A stretch of DNA of 30,445 nt from Sphingomonas sp. S-NIH.Pt15_0812 (GTDB lineage: Bacteria; Pseudomonadota; Alphaproteobacteria; Sphingomonadales; Sphingomonadaceae): positions 1-30,445 of the forward strand of contig NZ_QLJH01000036.1 in assembly GCF_003951315.1 (NCBI RefSeq), in the 5' to 3' direction. The translations under genes were made by a program, and so were the position numbers. Below are positions 7,773 through 15,958 of the stretch, in pieces. The notes below the pieces were generated by a model. The model was not told the DNA's origin, did not search any database, and saw only the letters and a list, made by a program, of their open reading frames with translations. How positions within the stretch are numbered: the first letter of the stretch is position 1; every line of letters starts with the position of its first letter.

Positions 7773-8098
7773 CGGCGATCACCGATGGGGGGCCCAACGG
7801 AACGGCGTCCCCGATGACCATGAGGTCGCCATGCGCCAGTCAGAGGCCTCTGCCTGTGCCGCCCGGGCGGGCCCACTCCTGCCCGGATGATCCATTGCCC
7901 ATCCGAACGAAAGGTCGGCGCGGTGGTACGGTCGGAACACCATCCCGCCGGTCTAGATCGTCCGGCATGACACGCGGCGAACGACGCTACGCCGCCGCTA
8001 TGCACTTCTCCGGAATCGATCTCGAAACGCTATGCCGAGGTCCGTACCTCGGCGGGGCGGGCGCAGGACGCTCGATCATAGAAGGTTTCGAAGGCGAT
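7773..8098. other. Intergenic region between decay zone and small-gene operon
   Basis: About 325 nt without a convincing gene. It contains a perfect 12-bp palindrome (CAGAGGCCTCTG, 7841-7852) and GC-rich inverted stretches at 7860-7885. In its last 70 nt there is a strong hairpin, listed separately. An ATG at 7967 is in frame with the following small gene and would extend that protein by 44 residues of unremarkable sequence. Confidence 0.4.
8034..8053 (+). promoter_or_regulatory. Perfect 8-bp hairpin in the leader of the 8099 gene
   Basis: GCCGAGGT (8034-8041) and ACCTCGGC (8046-8053) pair perfectly around a 4-nt CCGT loop, ending 45 nt before the ATG at 8099. No T-run follows, so a simple terminator is unlikely. 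It could be a 5'-UTR structure or an operator for the downstream operon. The function is unknown. Confidence 0.35.
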
Positions 8099-8362
8099 AT
8101 GTCGTCTGAACCCGAGTGCCAGCCCGATCCATGCGGCACCGTCATCTACGTAGGCCAGGACAAGGCCGGCCACTGGCTCGTGCAGGATAGCGGCCGGAAG
8201 ATGGAAGGTCGCTTCGTGTCGCGCAGCGCCGCGATGCGCTTCGCCGAGGCGGAGCGCCAGATCTACCATGCCAGCCTGGAGATGTGCGTGACGCCGCTGG
8301 TGCCCCTTATTCCCTTCGGCCCCGTCAGTGCCGCCGACCATGCGCTGCCCCGCGCCGCCTGA
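8099..8362 (+). CDS. Small conserved-looking protein of unknown function
   Basis: An 87-residue protein that I cannot assign to a family. The core reads like a compact alpha/beta fold: TVIYVGQDKAGHWLVQDSG, then GRFVSRSAAMRFAEAERQ. A strand-turn-strand with HWLVQD followed by an Ala-rich helix resembles in layout the small DUF2188-type domains, but that is only a similarity of pattern. There is no signal peptide or membrane segment. The start at 8099 has AAGG 7 nt upstream. An in-frame ATG at 7967 is possible but would overlap the leader hairpin. The gene is first in a run of four plus-strand genes, and the next begins 10 nt after its stop. Confidence 0.6.
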   Translation: MSSEPECQPDPCGTVIYVGQDKAGHWLVQDSGRKMEGRFVSRSAAMRFAEAERQIYHASLEMCVTPLVPLIPFGPVSAADHALPRAA

Positions 8363-8372
8363 GGATACCGAC

Positions 8373-8894
8373 ATGACCATCAGAGCACAGGCCGCCGCTC
8401 CGGACAGGCGTCCGGCGACCGGCGCGCAGTCCCGCGTCCAGGCGATGCCGGGAAGCCGGGCCGCCCATCACGACCCACGCTGGCCGGCAATCTGCATCGC
8501 GCTGGACCGGCTGCGTCAGGCGCGCCGCCATGCGGTGCGCATCGTCGATACCGACTGCGCCTGCGGCACGCTGCTGATCGCCGCGGTCCGGCAGGCACGG
8601 GCGTGCGGCTTCACCGCCATCGAGGGCCGTGGCATCGATGGATCGCCGGCGATGATCGGACGTGCCCGGGCCGCCGCCGACCGTCTCCACGACCCGGCCA
8701 TCGGCATCACCTTCGAGGTCGCGGATGTGATCGACGCCCTGGCGGACGAGGCCAACGCCCCAGCCGACATCATTCTGTGGCACGGCACCCGCGCCGGCGA
8801 TGATCGCCCGGGCACCCGCGCGAGCCTGGCGGCGGCCGGCGACACGGTCATCGGCGATCGTGGCGCTTCCGATGGACTTGGGGCGGCCATATGA
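8373..8894 (+). CDS. Class I SAM-methyltransferase-like protein
   Basis: This 173-residue protein resembles the N-terminal SAM-binding half of a Rossmann-fold methyltransferase. RIVDTDCACGTLLIAAV occupies the place of motif I (normally D/E-x-G-x-G-x-G), followed by GRGIDGSPAMIGRARAAADR as motif II and FEVADVIDAL as motif III. Motif I is imperfect, with Cys-Ala-Cys-Gly in place of the Gly-rich loop. Nothing recognisable as a substrate-binding domain follows, so catalytic activity is doubtful. A GAGGA lies 8 nt before the ATG at 8373, which fixes the start. Its TGA overlaps the ATG of the next gene (ATGA at 8891-8894), so the two are probably translationally coupled. No substrate can be named. 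Confidence 0.65.
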   Translation: MTIRAQAAAPDRRPATGAQSRVQAMPGSRAAHHDPRWPAICIALDRLRQARRHAVRIVDTDCACGTLLIAAVRQARACGFTAIEGRGIDGSPAMIGRARAAADRLHDPAIGITFEVADVIDALADEANAPADIILWHGTRAGDDRPGTRASLAAAGDTVIGDRGASDGLGAAI

Positions 8895-9148
8895 CCGGCC
8901 GCGACCTGCAATGGCGGGCCGGCGGCTTCGCGCTGCTTGCCTCGTCCTGCGCCATGGCCCTGATGTTCGACGGATCGCCGGCGATCATCATCTTCTTTCC
9001 GCTGGCGCTGCTCGGCCTGCCCCTGATGATCCATGGGAAGCGCGTCGGTCAGTTGATCCGTGCGGAGCGCCGTGGACATCGCGAGACAGCCCATGCCGTC
9101 CATGCCGCACGCGTCCGACGCCGCCGGCACGGCGATCCCCGTTTTTGA
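8891..9148 (+). CDS. Small two-helix membrane protein
   Basis: An 85-residue protein with two hydrophobic segments at about residues 12-28 and 31-48 (SPAIIIFFPLALLGLPLM). A basic, Arg/His-rich C-terminal tail follows and probably lies in the cytoplasm. I recognise no family. Its start overlaps the stop of the methyltransferase-like gene by 4 nt, and the lysA-family gene begins 25 nt downstream. This supports a single transcript. The tail composition (RRRRH) is what GC-rich frame drift can produce, so the true C-terminus could be shorter in relatives. Confidence 0.6.
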   Translation: MTGRDLQWRAGGFALLASSCAMALMFDGSPAIIIFFPLALLGLPLMIHGKRVGQLIRAERRGHRETAHAVHAARVRRRRHGDPRF

Positions 9149-9173
9149 AGACCGAGCGTCCAAGGTAGGTCCC

Positions 9174-10469
9174 ATGAGCTTCTTCGACTATCGCGACGGC
9201 GTCCTTCATGCCGAGGGCGTCGCCCTGCCGGCGATCGCGGATGCGGTCGGCACGCCCGTCCACATCTATTCGGCTGGCGCGCTTCGGCACGCCGCCCATG
9301 CCTTCGCTGCGGCGCTGGCCGATCTGCCGGCGGTGCGCTTCGCCTTCGCGGTCAAGGCCAATCCCAATATCGCGATCCTGCGGCTGCTTGCCGACTGTGG
9401 CTTCGGCGCGGACATCGTGTCGGGCGGCGAGCTGCGTCGCGCCCTGGATGCGGGCATCGCACCGGCGGACATTGTCTTCTCGGGCGTGGGGAAGACCGAT
9501 CGCGAGCTGAGCAACGCGCTGGACGCCGGCATCGGCCAGTTCAACCTCGAACTGGAGGAGGAGGGCCGCGTGCTGGCGCAACTGGCGCAGGAGCGCGGCA
9601 TGCGTGCGCCCGCGGTGTTGCGCGTCAATCCGGACGTCGACGGGGGAACACACGCCAAGATCACGACCGGCCGCCGGGAAAGCAAGTTCGGTGTCGACAT
9701 GGCCTGCGCGGCGGACATGTACGACCGGCTGGCGCGATGCGATGGGCTCGACCTGCACGGGGTCGCCCTGCATATCGGCAGCCAGATCAGCCACCTGGCG
9801 CCATTGGAGGCCGCCTATCGCCGGATCGGGGCGTTGGTCCTCGAACTGCGCGCGCGCGGGCATGCGATTACCCGCGTCGACCTGGGCGGAGGCCTCGGGA
9901 TTGCCTATCACCCCGACGATGCGATGCCGTCGCTGGCCGACTATGCCGCGATGGTCGCGTGCGTCACCCGCGACTGGCATGTCGGCCTCACCTTCGAGCC
10001 TGGGCGGATCATCACCGGCCTCGCCGGTGTGCTGCTGACGCGCGTGACCTGGGTGAAGCCGGGGGTGACCCATCCCTTCGTCATCGTCGACGCGGCGATG
10101 AACGACCTTGCGCGACCGGCGCTCTACGACGCCTATCACGGCTTCTCGGCCGTCACGCCCGATGGTGCGACCATGGTCGCCAACATCGCTGGTCCCATCT
10201 GCGAGACGGGCGACATATTCGGCGTGGACCGGCCGATCGACCATGTCGAGCGCGGCGACCTGGCCATATTCCACGCGACCGGCGCCTATGGTGCGGCCAT
10301 GGCATCGATCTATAACTGCCGTCCGCTCAGTCCGCAGGTGATGGTCGATGGCGAGGCGTTCGCGCTCATCGGGCATCGGCTGTTGCCGGCGGAGATGTCG
10401 GCCGAGGGGGCCGCGACCCTTGGACCGAAGTCCGGATCGGAATGGCGGATGCTGTCGGTACCCGCCTGA
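9174..10469 (+). CDS. lysA: Diaminopimelate decarboxylase family, PLP-dependent (fold type III)
   Basis: This 431-residue protein matches LysA, which decarboxylates meso-diaminopimelate to L-lysine in the cytoplasm using PLP. The PLP lysine is Lys61 in FAFAVKANPN. Other hallmarks are SGGELRRAL, KFGVD, ALHIGSQI (His200), the phosphate-binding DLGGGLGI, FEPGR at 274-278, the active-site CETGD (Cys343) and a late GAYGAAMASIYNCRP. Length and domain order (TIM barrel then beta domain) are normal. The start at 9174 is preferred to the longer open frame because AGGTAGG precedes it and homologues start near YRDGVLHAEG. No other lysine-pathway gene is nearby. It instead closes an operon of three small proteins, so it could be a paralogue with a different amino-acid substrate. 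Confidence 0.88.
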   Translation: MSFFDYRDGVLHAEGVALPAIADAVGTPVHIYSAGALRHAAHAFAAALADLPAVRFAFAVKANPNIAILRLLADCGFGADIVSGGELRRALDAGIAPADIVFSGVGKTDRELSNALDAGIGQFNLELEEEGRVLAQLAQERGMRAPAVLRVNPDVDGGTHAKITTGRRESKFGVDMACAADMYDRLARCDGLDLHGVALHIGSQISHLAPLEAAYRRIGALVLELRARGHAITRVDLGGGLGIAYHPDDAMPSLADYAAMVACVTRDWHVGLTFEPGRIITGLAGVLLTRVTWVKPGVTHPFVIVDAAMNDLARPALYDAYHGFSAVTPDGATMVANIAGPICETGDIFGVDRPIDHVERGDLAIFHATGAYGAAMASIYNCRPLSPQVMVDGEAFALIGHRLLPAEMSAEGAATLGPKSGSEWRMLSVPA

Positions 10470-10645
10470 TCGCGGCATCGCGAACGCTATGGCGGGGAGA
10501 AATCTCGATCCGATCCGTTACCCGCGCGGCAGGAGCGGGGCGGTGGACGGATCGGGCGTCAGCCGAGTCGGTGGCGTGGCACCGTGACGGGGCAGGCCGG
10601 TCTCGACGTCGTCGCGGAGCAGGATGACATCGGGTTTACCCAGCC

Positions 10646-10723
10646 CGTCATTGCGAGCGCAGCGAAGCAATCCAGGGCGTCACATGCGCGGCTATGGATT
10701 GTGTCGCTGCGCTCGCCATGACG
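10646..10723. repeat. REP-like palindromic intergenic repeat
   Basis: The left arm at 10646-10675 starts CGTCATTGCGAGCGCAGCG. The right arm at 10692-10723 is its imperfect reverse complement, ending CGCTGCGCTCGCCATGACG. The spacer is about 16 nt. This CATTGCGAGCG...AGCAATCC pattern is a widespread dispersed element in sphingomonads and other Alphaproteobacteria. The right arm has drifted (ATTGTGTCG instead of ATTGCTTCG). It lies in the 308-nt gap between the convergent lysA and ptsH genes, where it may act as a bidirectional terminator. Elsewhere in this gap (10470-10645 and 10724-10777) I see nothing clear. Confidence 0.75.
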
Positions 10724-10777
10724 ATCCCGAGTCGAAGGTTCTATCGCCGGGCGCTCGATGGTCCGCGCGACCGATCC

Positions 10778-11047
10778 TCAATCCTCGCCGAACTTGCCCT
10801 CGACCAGTGCGACCAGCGCCTCGACCGCCGCTTCGGCTCCGTCGCCGTCCGCGCTGATCGTGATCGAATCGCCCTTGGCCGCGCCCAGCATCATCAGGCC
10901 CATGATCGACGTGCCGGTGACGCTGGACGAGTCCTTCTCGACCTGCACCTCGCAGGGCTGGGTCGAGGCGAGGGTGACGAACTTGGCGGAGGCGCGGGCA
11001 TGAAGGCCGCGGCGATTGGTGATGGCCACCGTCCGGCGGACCGTCAT
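10778..11047 (-). CDS. ptsH: HPr phosphocarrier protein
   Basis: This 89-residue cytoplasmic protein is HPr of the phosphotransferase relay. It carries phosphate from Enzyme I to EIIA proteins. The phosphorylatable His16 is in RGLHARASAKF. Ser47, in GTSIMGLMML, is the site used by HPr kinase. Length is standard. Its ATG overlaps the stop of the EIIA gene by 4 nt. With hprK in the same cluster, regulation through Ser phosphorylation is likely. As in other Alphaproteobacteria there is no sugar permease here, so the relay is probably regulatory. Confidence 0.95.
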   Translation of the reverse strand: MTVRRTVAITNRRGLHARASAKFVTLASTQPCEVQVEKDSSSVTGTSIMGLMMLGAAKGDSITISADGDGAEAAVEALVALVEGKFGED

Positions 11048-11451
11048 GCCGCCGCCTCGCCCAGCACCTCGGAGGCGACGGAGATATATTTGCGGCCGGC
11101 CTCGCGGGCGGCGGCGACCGCGTCCACGACCTTCATCGACTTGCGCGCCGACCCCAGGCGAATCAGCATGGGCAGGTTCATGCCCGCGATCACCTCGACC
11201 CGGCCACGCTCCATCAGGCTGATCGCCAGGTTGGATGGGGTGCCGCCGAACAGGTCGGTCAGCACGATCACGCCGCGACCGATATCCACCGACTGAATCG
11301 CCGCGGCGATATCGGCGCGCCGGCCCTCCATATCGTCTTCCGGGCCGATCGCGATCGTCGCGACGCGCTCCTGCGGGCCGACGACATGAATCATCGCGGT
11401 CACGAATTCATCGGCCAGATGCCCGTGCGTTACCAGAACCAAGCCGATCAT
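11044..11451 (-). CDS. PTS EIIA component, mannose-type (regulatory)
   Basis: This 135-residue protein has the EIIA-Man fold. It starts MIGLVLVTHGHLADEF with the phospho-acceptor His9, followed by VLTDLFGGTPSNLA and GMNLPMLIRL, both characteristic of the family. It lacks the EIIB, IIC and IID partners that would make a sugar transporter. In Alphaproteobacteria this gene (often called manX or ptsM) sits between rapZ and ptsH and acts as a terminal phosphate acceptor in a regulatory PTS. It starts 16 nt after the rapZ stop and overlaps ptsH by 4 nt. Its target is not evident from the sequence. Confidence 0.93.
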   Translation of the reverse strand: MIGLVLVTHGHLADEFVTAMIHVVGPQERVATIAIGPEDDMEGRRADIAAAIQSVDIGRGVIVLTDLFGGTPSNLAISLMERGRVEVIAGMNLPMLIRLGSARKSMKVVDAVAAAREAGRKYISVASEVLGEAAA

Positions 11452-11467
11452 AAAGCGGACATGTACC

Positions 11468-12379
11468 TCATGCGGGACTCGTCGGCAGTCCTTCCAGTGG
11501 ATCCTGCGGCCGGGTTCCCAAATCCCGATGTGTCACCGTGGGCGAAAAACCGCGGTCGTGCAAGAACCTCCCGATCCGTTCGGCGACATGTACGGACCGG
11601 TGTCTCCCTCCGGTACACCCGATCGCCACGGTGACATAGGATTTTCCCTCGGCCCGGTAGCGCGGCACCAGCAGCGCGAGCAGGTCCTCGATCCGCGACA
11701 CCGCCGGTTCGTAGCAGGGGTCGTCCGCGACATAGGCGGCGACATCGGCGTCCAGCCCGGTGCCCGGCTTCAGCGCGGGCACCCAGTGCGGATTGCGCAG
11801 GAATCGCATGTCGAACACTAGGTCGGCGTTGCGCGGCAGCCCGCGTGCGAAGCCGAAGGAGGTGACGGTCAGTACCGGCTCGGTCGCCGGCCCGGTGAAG
11901 CCGGTGCGGATCTGCGCGGCCAGTTCGCTGCTGTTGAGCGTGCTGGTGTCGATCAGCCGGCCGGCCGCCGCGCGCAGGGGCGCGAGCAGTTCGCGTTCCC
12001 GGGCGATGCCGTCGCCCGCCGGCCGGTCGAGCGCCAGCGGGTGGCGGTGGCGCGTCTCGGCATAGCGACGCTCCAGCTCCGCGCCGGTGCAGTCGAGGAA
12101 CAGCAGTTCGACCTGGGCGCCGTGCTGCCGTTGCAGTCGCTCGACCCCCTCGACGACCCGCTTGGCATCGAAGTCGCGGGTGCGGGCGCCGATCCCGACC
12201 GCCAGCGGCTGGACGCGTCCGCCCGATCCGGTCGGCGGCGCGGGGGCTTCGAGCAGCCGGTCGAGCAGCACCAGGGGGAGATTGTCGACCACCTCCCAGC
12301 CCAGGTCTTCCAGTGTCTTGAGCACGGTCGACTTGCCGGCGCCGGACAGGCCGGTGACGAAGAGGATGTCGGCGGTCAT
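11468..12379 (-). CDS. rapZ: RapZ-family nucleotide-binding protein
   Basis: This 303-residue protein belongs to the RapZ (YvcJ/YhbJ) family. The N-terminal P-loop is GLSGAGKS at residues 10-17, followed by TLEDLGWEVVDNLP. The C-terminal domain ends with the conserved YVTVAIGCTGGRHRSVHVAE. In E. coli RapZ binds small RNAs and controls GlmS mRNA. In most Alphaproteobacteria the role is less well defined, but the gene is kept with hprK and PTS genes. Its start overlaps the hprK stop by 4 nt (ATGA). Compared with the usual 285 residues it has a slightly longer N-terminal loop (APAPPTGSGGRVQ). Confidence 0.93.
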   Translation of the reverse strand: MTADILFVTGLSGAGKSTVLKTLEDLGWEVVDNLPLVLLDRLLEAPAPPTGSGGRVQPLAVGIGARTRDFDAKRVVEGVERLQRQHGAQVELLFLDCTGAELERRYAETRHRHPLALDRPAGDGIARERELLAPLRAAAGRLIDTSTLNSSELAAQIRTGFTGPATEPVLTVTSFGFARGLPRNADLVFDMRFLRNPHWVPALKPGTGLDADVAAYVADDPCYEPAVSRIEDLLALLVPRYRAEGKSYVTVAIGCTGGRHRSVHVAERIGRFLHDRGFSPTVTHRDLGTRPQDPLEGLPTSPA

Positions 12380-12807
12380 GGCAGGATGGGCTGTTTCAGG
12401 GCGAGTTCGATCTTGATCGGCGTGGCGACGGGGAAGGGCGCGAGCGCCACCTCGCGAATCGCGACATCGAGGATGGCATGGGTTCGTGCGTCGGGCATCC
12501 GGGGCACCTCCTGGTCGATACGGACGATCAACGCGACCGGAATATCCGTGATATAGGGCCGGGCGATGACACCGATCCCGCGCACCTCCATCCGGCCGGC
12601 GATGGTGGCGGGCGGGGTGGCGTGCACGGCGTCGCCGATCCGGGTTAGGATAGTATAGTCGTCGCTGACCAGGATCGCACCGCGATCGATCAGCCGCAGC
12701 GCCAGGTCCGACTTGCCGGAGCCCGACGGTCCGGTGATCAGCACCGCACGCCCCCCGATCGCGACGCAGGTGGCATGGATGGTGGTCGAGTCGGCAGTCG
12801 CCATCAT
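12376..12807 (-). CDS. hprK: HPr kinase/phosphorylase, short alphaproteobacterial form
   Basis: This 143-residue protein corresponds to the C-terminal catalytic domain of HPr kinase/phosphorylase. Firmicute HprK is about 310 residues, so the N-terminal domain is absent, as is normal in Alphaproteobacteria. Walker A is GPSGSGKS at residues 26-33. VSDDYTIL and the HprK signature GRMEVRGIGVI follow. It phosphorylates the regulatory Ser of HPr (Ser47 here). The start is ATGATG, with the chvG stop TGA embedded in it, so translation is probably coupled. The second Met could also be the start. Confidence 0.93.
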   Translation of the reverse strand: MMATADSTTIHATCVAIGGRAVLITGPSGSGKSDLALRLIDRGAILVSDDYTILTRIGDAVHATPPATIAGRMEVRGIGVIARPYITDIPVALIVRIDQEVPRMPDARTHAILDVAIREVALAPFPVATPIKIELALKQPILP

Positions 12808-14384
12808 GCGTCCTCGGTCATCGGGGCGGCGGCGGGCAGGCGGACGACGAAGCGGGCGCCGGCCCGTCCATCGGCCCGGTTCTCGACCGTGATCTGGCCG
12901 CCATGACCGTCGACGATGGTACGGGCGATGGCCAGGCCCAGGCCGGAATGGCGGCCGAACGCCTCGCCCTCCGGCCGGATCGAGTGGAAACGGTGGAAGA
13001 TCGTCTCGCGCTTGTCGGCGGGGACGCCCGGGCCCTCATCCTCCACGGCGACGATCCGCTCGCCGTCATCGGCATGGAGCAGGATGGTGACGACGCCGCC
13101 ATCGGGCGAGAAGGAGAGGGCGTTGTCGATCAGATTCTCGAACACCCGCTCCAGCCGCGCGCCTTCGCCCGGCACCAGCATCGCCGAGCCCTCCTCGATC
13201 AGGTCGAGCCGGATGTCGCGCTCGATCCCGCGTTCCTCGCGTTGCGCGACCAGCGCAGCGAGCAGGGCGGCGAGATCGACCGGTTCGAACTGCGCGCGGC
13301 TGAGCTGCGCATCAAGGCGGGAAGCGTCGGAAATGTCGGTGATCAGCCGGTCGAGCCGCATCACGTCGTCGCGCACGATCGCGATCAGCTGCGCCTGGAG
13401 CGCCGGGTCGGAAACGCGCCCCAGCCCGTCGACCGCTGACCGCAGCGAGGCGAGCGGGTTCTTCAACTCGTGCGTGACGTCGGCGGCGAAGCTTTCGGTC
13501 GCGTCGATCCGGGCGCGCAGCGCCAGGCTCATGTCCGACAGCGCGCGCGCCAGCATCCCCAGTTCGTCGCGGCGCGAGGGCAGGCGGGGTACCACCACCT
13601 CGCGCGCGCGCCCACGCCGCACCCGCACCGCCGCCCGCGCGAGTCGCCGCAGCGGCCGCACGATGGTGCGTGCCAGGAAGAGCGACAGCAGCACCGAGAA
13701 GACCGTCACGCCGAGCAGCACGACGCCCAGCCGATAGCGCTCGATCCGCACCGTGCGGGTGATGCCGCGGGCATTGTTCGCGGTCATCACGACCCCCCCG
13801 CCGGGCAGCGGCGCGGCGGCGGTGATCACTGGCGTCCGGTCGGGCGCTCGCCAGACGGTGGCGGCGACGCGGCCGGCGCGCGCGGCGTGAACCTCTGGCC
13901 AGTCGGCCGGATCGGTACGGTCGCGATAGAGGGGCGGCCGCTGCGCCGAGACGACCGTGTCGATCACCCCGTCCAGGAAGCGCGCCATCCGCTGGTCCCA
14001 GCCTTCGCGATCCGGGTCCTGCAAGGTGAAGTTGCGAATCCCGAGCGACCGGCTGTCGACCGTCACCCCCGCCGGTCCCAGCAGCCGCAGGCGCGCGCCG
14101 GTATCGCGCGCCAGTCGCTGGACCAGCGCCGTGCGCCCCTCCGCAGGGCTGGCGCCGATCGCCTCCGCCACCAGCCGCGCCTCGCGCGTGGCCTGTTCGA
14201 TGCGGCTGTCGACGATTCGGCTGCGATAGGAATCGAGATAGAAGAACCCACCCGCCAGCAACGCCAACGCCAGCAGATTGACCAGCAGGATGCGCTGGGT
14301 CAGCGAGATCTGCCCCGACCAGCGCAGCGCCAGGTCGCGGGCGTCCTCGCCGTCATTCCTCGGAGAAGCGATAGCCGGCACCAT
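12804..14384 (-). CDS. chvG: ChvG-type sensor histidine kinase
   Basis: This inner-membrane sensor kinase pairs with ChvI and in related bacteria responds to acidity or envelope stress. In numbering from the upstream ATG at 14402, TM1 is at about 38-56 and TM2 at about 225-246, flanking a 170-residue periplasmic domain. HAMP follows at 247-300. The dimerisation/H box is [20 protein letters not shown] (His311), and then come the N box [16 protein letters not shown]1 DEGPGVP, F box FHRFHSIRP and G2 [11 protein letters not shown]. The start is uncertain: ATG at 14384 is given, 14402 is also possible, and both overlap the end of chvI. No clear SD separates them. The stop overlaps hprK. Confidence 0.9.
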   Translation of the reverse strand: MVPAIASPRNDGEDARDLALRWSGQISLTQRILLVNLLALALLAGGFFYLDSYRSRIVDSRIEQATREARLVAEAIGASPAEGRTALVQRLARDTGARLRLLGPAGVTVDSRSLGIRNFTLQDPDREGWDQRMARFLDGVIDTVVSAQRPPLYRDRTDPADWPEVHAARAGRVAATVWRAPDRTPVITAAAPLPGGGVVMTANNARGITRTVRIERYRLGVVLLGVTVFSVLLSLFLARTIVRPLRRLARAAVRVRRGRAREVVVPRLPSRRDELGMLARALSDMSLALRARIDATESFAADVTHELKNPLASLRSAVDGLGRVSDPALQAQLIAIVRDDVMRLDRLITDISDASRLDAQLSRAQFEPVDLAALLAALVAQREERGIERDIRLDLIEEGSAMLVPGEGARLERVFENLIDNALSFSPDGGVVTILLHADDGERIVAVEDEGPGVPADKRETIFHRFHSIRPEGEAFGRHSGLGLAIARTIVDGHGGQITVENRADGRAGARFVVRLPAAAPMTEDA

Positions 14385-15057
14385 AGAGCGTCTCGATGGC
14401 ATCGAACTGCGGGTCTACCGCGCGGAACTTGCGACGGACGCGCTTGATATGGCTGTCGATGGTGCGGTCGTCGACATAGATGTCGTCCTGATAGGCGGCG
14501 TCCATCAGCTGGTTGCGCGTCTTCACGATGCCGGGCCGCTGCGCCAGCGTCTCCAGGATCAGGAACTCGGTGACGGTCAGCGTCACCGGCTCGCCGGCCC
14601 AGAGCGTGCGGTGGCGCGCCGGGTCCATGGTCAGCCGCCCGCGCTCCAGCACCGGGGCGGGCGCGGCCTCGCCCTCGCGCGGGGCATTGCTCGCCTCGGT
14701 GCGGCGCAGGATGGCGCGGATGCGGGCGATCAGCAGGCGTTGCGAGAAGGGCTTGGCGATATAGTCATCCGCGCCCATCGCCAGTCCCATCGCCTCGTCC
14801 AGCTCGTCGTCCTTGGAGGTGAGGAAGATCACGGGCGTCTGCCGCTGCGCGCGCAACCGCCGCAGCAGTTCCAGCCCGTCCATCTTGGGCATCTTCACGT
14901 CGAGCACGGCCAGGTCGGGCGGATTGTCGATCAGCGCCTTCAGCGCCGCCTCGCCATCGGTATAGACGCGGGTCAGGAACCCCTCGGCCTGGAGGGCGAT
15001 CGACACCGAGGTCAGGATGTTGCGGTCGTCATCGACCAGCGCGATCGTGGCGGTCAT
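14353..15057 (-). CDS. chvI: ChvI-type response regulator (OmpR/PhoB family)
   Basis: This 234-residue regulator has an N-terminal receiver with the acidic pocket VDDD, the phospho-acceptor Asp53 in [11 protein letters not shown], and Lys102 in DDYIAKPF. A linker rich in Ala/Pro/Glu follows. The C-terminal winged helix carries [13 protein letters not shown] and [16 protein letters not shown]. ChvI is phosphorylated by ChvG and controls envelope and stress genes. The start at 15057 was chosen because the receiver begins ATIALVDDD; the open frame extends another 23 codons upstream without family support. It is the first gene of the six-gene PTS cluster, and its promoter should lie in the 92-nt gap shared with the divergent hydrolase gene. 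Confidence 0.94.
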   Translation of the reverse strand: MTATIALVDDDRNILTSVSIALQAEGFLTRVYTDGEAALKALIDNPPDLAVLDVKMPKMDGLELLRRLRAQRQTPVIFLTSKDDELDEAMGLAMGADDYIAKPFSQRLLIARIRAILRRTEASNAPREGEAAPAPVLERGRLTMDPARHRTLWAGEPVTLTVTEFLILETLAQRPGIVKTRNQLMDAAYQDDIYVDDRTIDSHIKRVRRKFRAVDPQFDAIETLYGAGYRFSEE

Positions 15058-15149
15058 GCGATCCGCGCTAGGCGGGGCCGAGGCCCTTGGCAACGAAAAC
15101 CGCGCGATACCGGCTGGCAGGTCCATCGAAATGGCGTAGAGCCAAGCGC

Positions 15150-15908
15150 ATGACCGAACCGACCGCGACCCGTTTCCTGCCGAGCTTCGACAATCACTGC
15201 ATCGCCTGGCGCGAACTGGGCACCGGTCGGCCGGTGGTCCTGATCCATGGCTATTTCTCCGACGCGCAGACCAACTGGATCCGCTATGGCCATGCCGAGC
15301 GGATCGCGGCGGCGGGTTTCCGCGTGATCATGCCGGACCTGCGGGCGCATGGCGAAAGCGACCGCCCGCACGAGGCGGCGGCCTATCCGCTCGACGCGCT
15401 GACCCGCGACGGCCATGCGCTGATCGAGCATCTGGGCCTGACCGACTACGACCTGGGCGGCTATTCGCTGGGCGCGCGGACCGTGTCGCGGATGATCGCG
15501 ACGGGGGCCCGGCCGCGCCGTGCGATCTTCGCGGGCATGGGGCTGGAGGGGCTGACCGACACGCATCGCCGCGTCGATCATTTCCGCAACATCCTGACCC
15601 GGCTGGGTCAGCATGAGCGCGGCTCGCCCGAATGGCTGGCCGAGGCGTTCCTGAAGAGCACCAAGGGCGATGCCAAGGCGCTGCTCGGCATCCTCGACAC
15701 CTTCACGGATACGCCGCTGGCGAGCTTGCGCGATTTCGACCTGCCGGCGCTGGTGGTGGCGGGCGTCGACGACCATGACAACGGCTCCGCGCGCGATCTG
15801 GCGGCGACGCTGCCACAGGGGCGCTATGTCGAGGTGCCGGGCAACCATATGAGTTCTGTGGTGAAGCCTGAGCTGGGCGCGGCGATCGCGGAGTTCCTGG
15901 CGGAGTAG
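15150..15908 (+). CDS. Alpha/beta-hydrolase fold protein
   Basis: A 252-residue cytoplasmic hydrolase with no signal peptide. The oxyanion region is [15 protein letters not shown]. The nucleophile elbow is GGYSLGAR (Ser106). The acid is Asp207 or Asp208 in [10 protein letters not shown], and the catalytic His233 lies in VPGNHMSSV. The triad is complete and the spacing normal, so it is probably an active esterase or C-C/C-X hydrolase. The substrate is unknown. The lid region between 130 and 190 is short and helical. It diverges from chvI and converges with the 15959 gene. The start at 15150 fits family N-termini, though the SD is weak. A region with CCCC and GGGG arms at about 15924-15945 follows the stop and could help terminate both converging genes. 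Confidence 0.88.
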   Translation: MTEPTATRFLPSFDNHCIAWRELGTGRPVVLIHGYFSDAQTNWIRYGHAERIAAAGFRVIMPDLRAHGESDRPHEAAAYPLDALTRDGHALIEHLGLTDYDLGGYSLGARTVSRMIATGARPRRAIFAGMGLEGLTDTHRRVDHFRNILTRLGQHERGSPEWLAEAFLKSTKGDAKALLGILDTFTDTPLASLRDFDLPALVVAGVDDHDNGSARDLAATLPQGRYVEVPGNHMSSVVKPELGAAIAEFLAE

Positions 15909-15958
15909 GACAGGTCCATATGCCCCGTCATGGCGCCAAAGGGGTCGAGATCGTCGGA

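Noticed and set aside
10470..10777. A short RNA gene or toxin-antitoxin pair in the gap after lysA
   Set aside because: No ORF with SD and no tRNA-like cloverleaf was found; the palindromic repeat accounts for the visible structure.
15924..15945. CCCC/GGGG arms around a TGGCGCCA palindrome between convergent genes
   Set aside because: The arms are only 4 bp and out of register with the inner palindrome, so I did not list it as a terminator.
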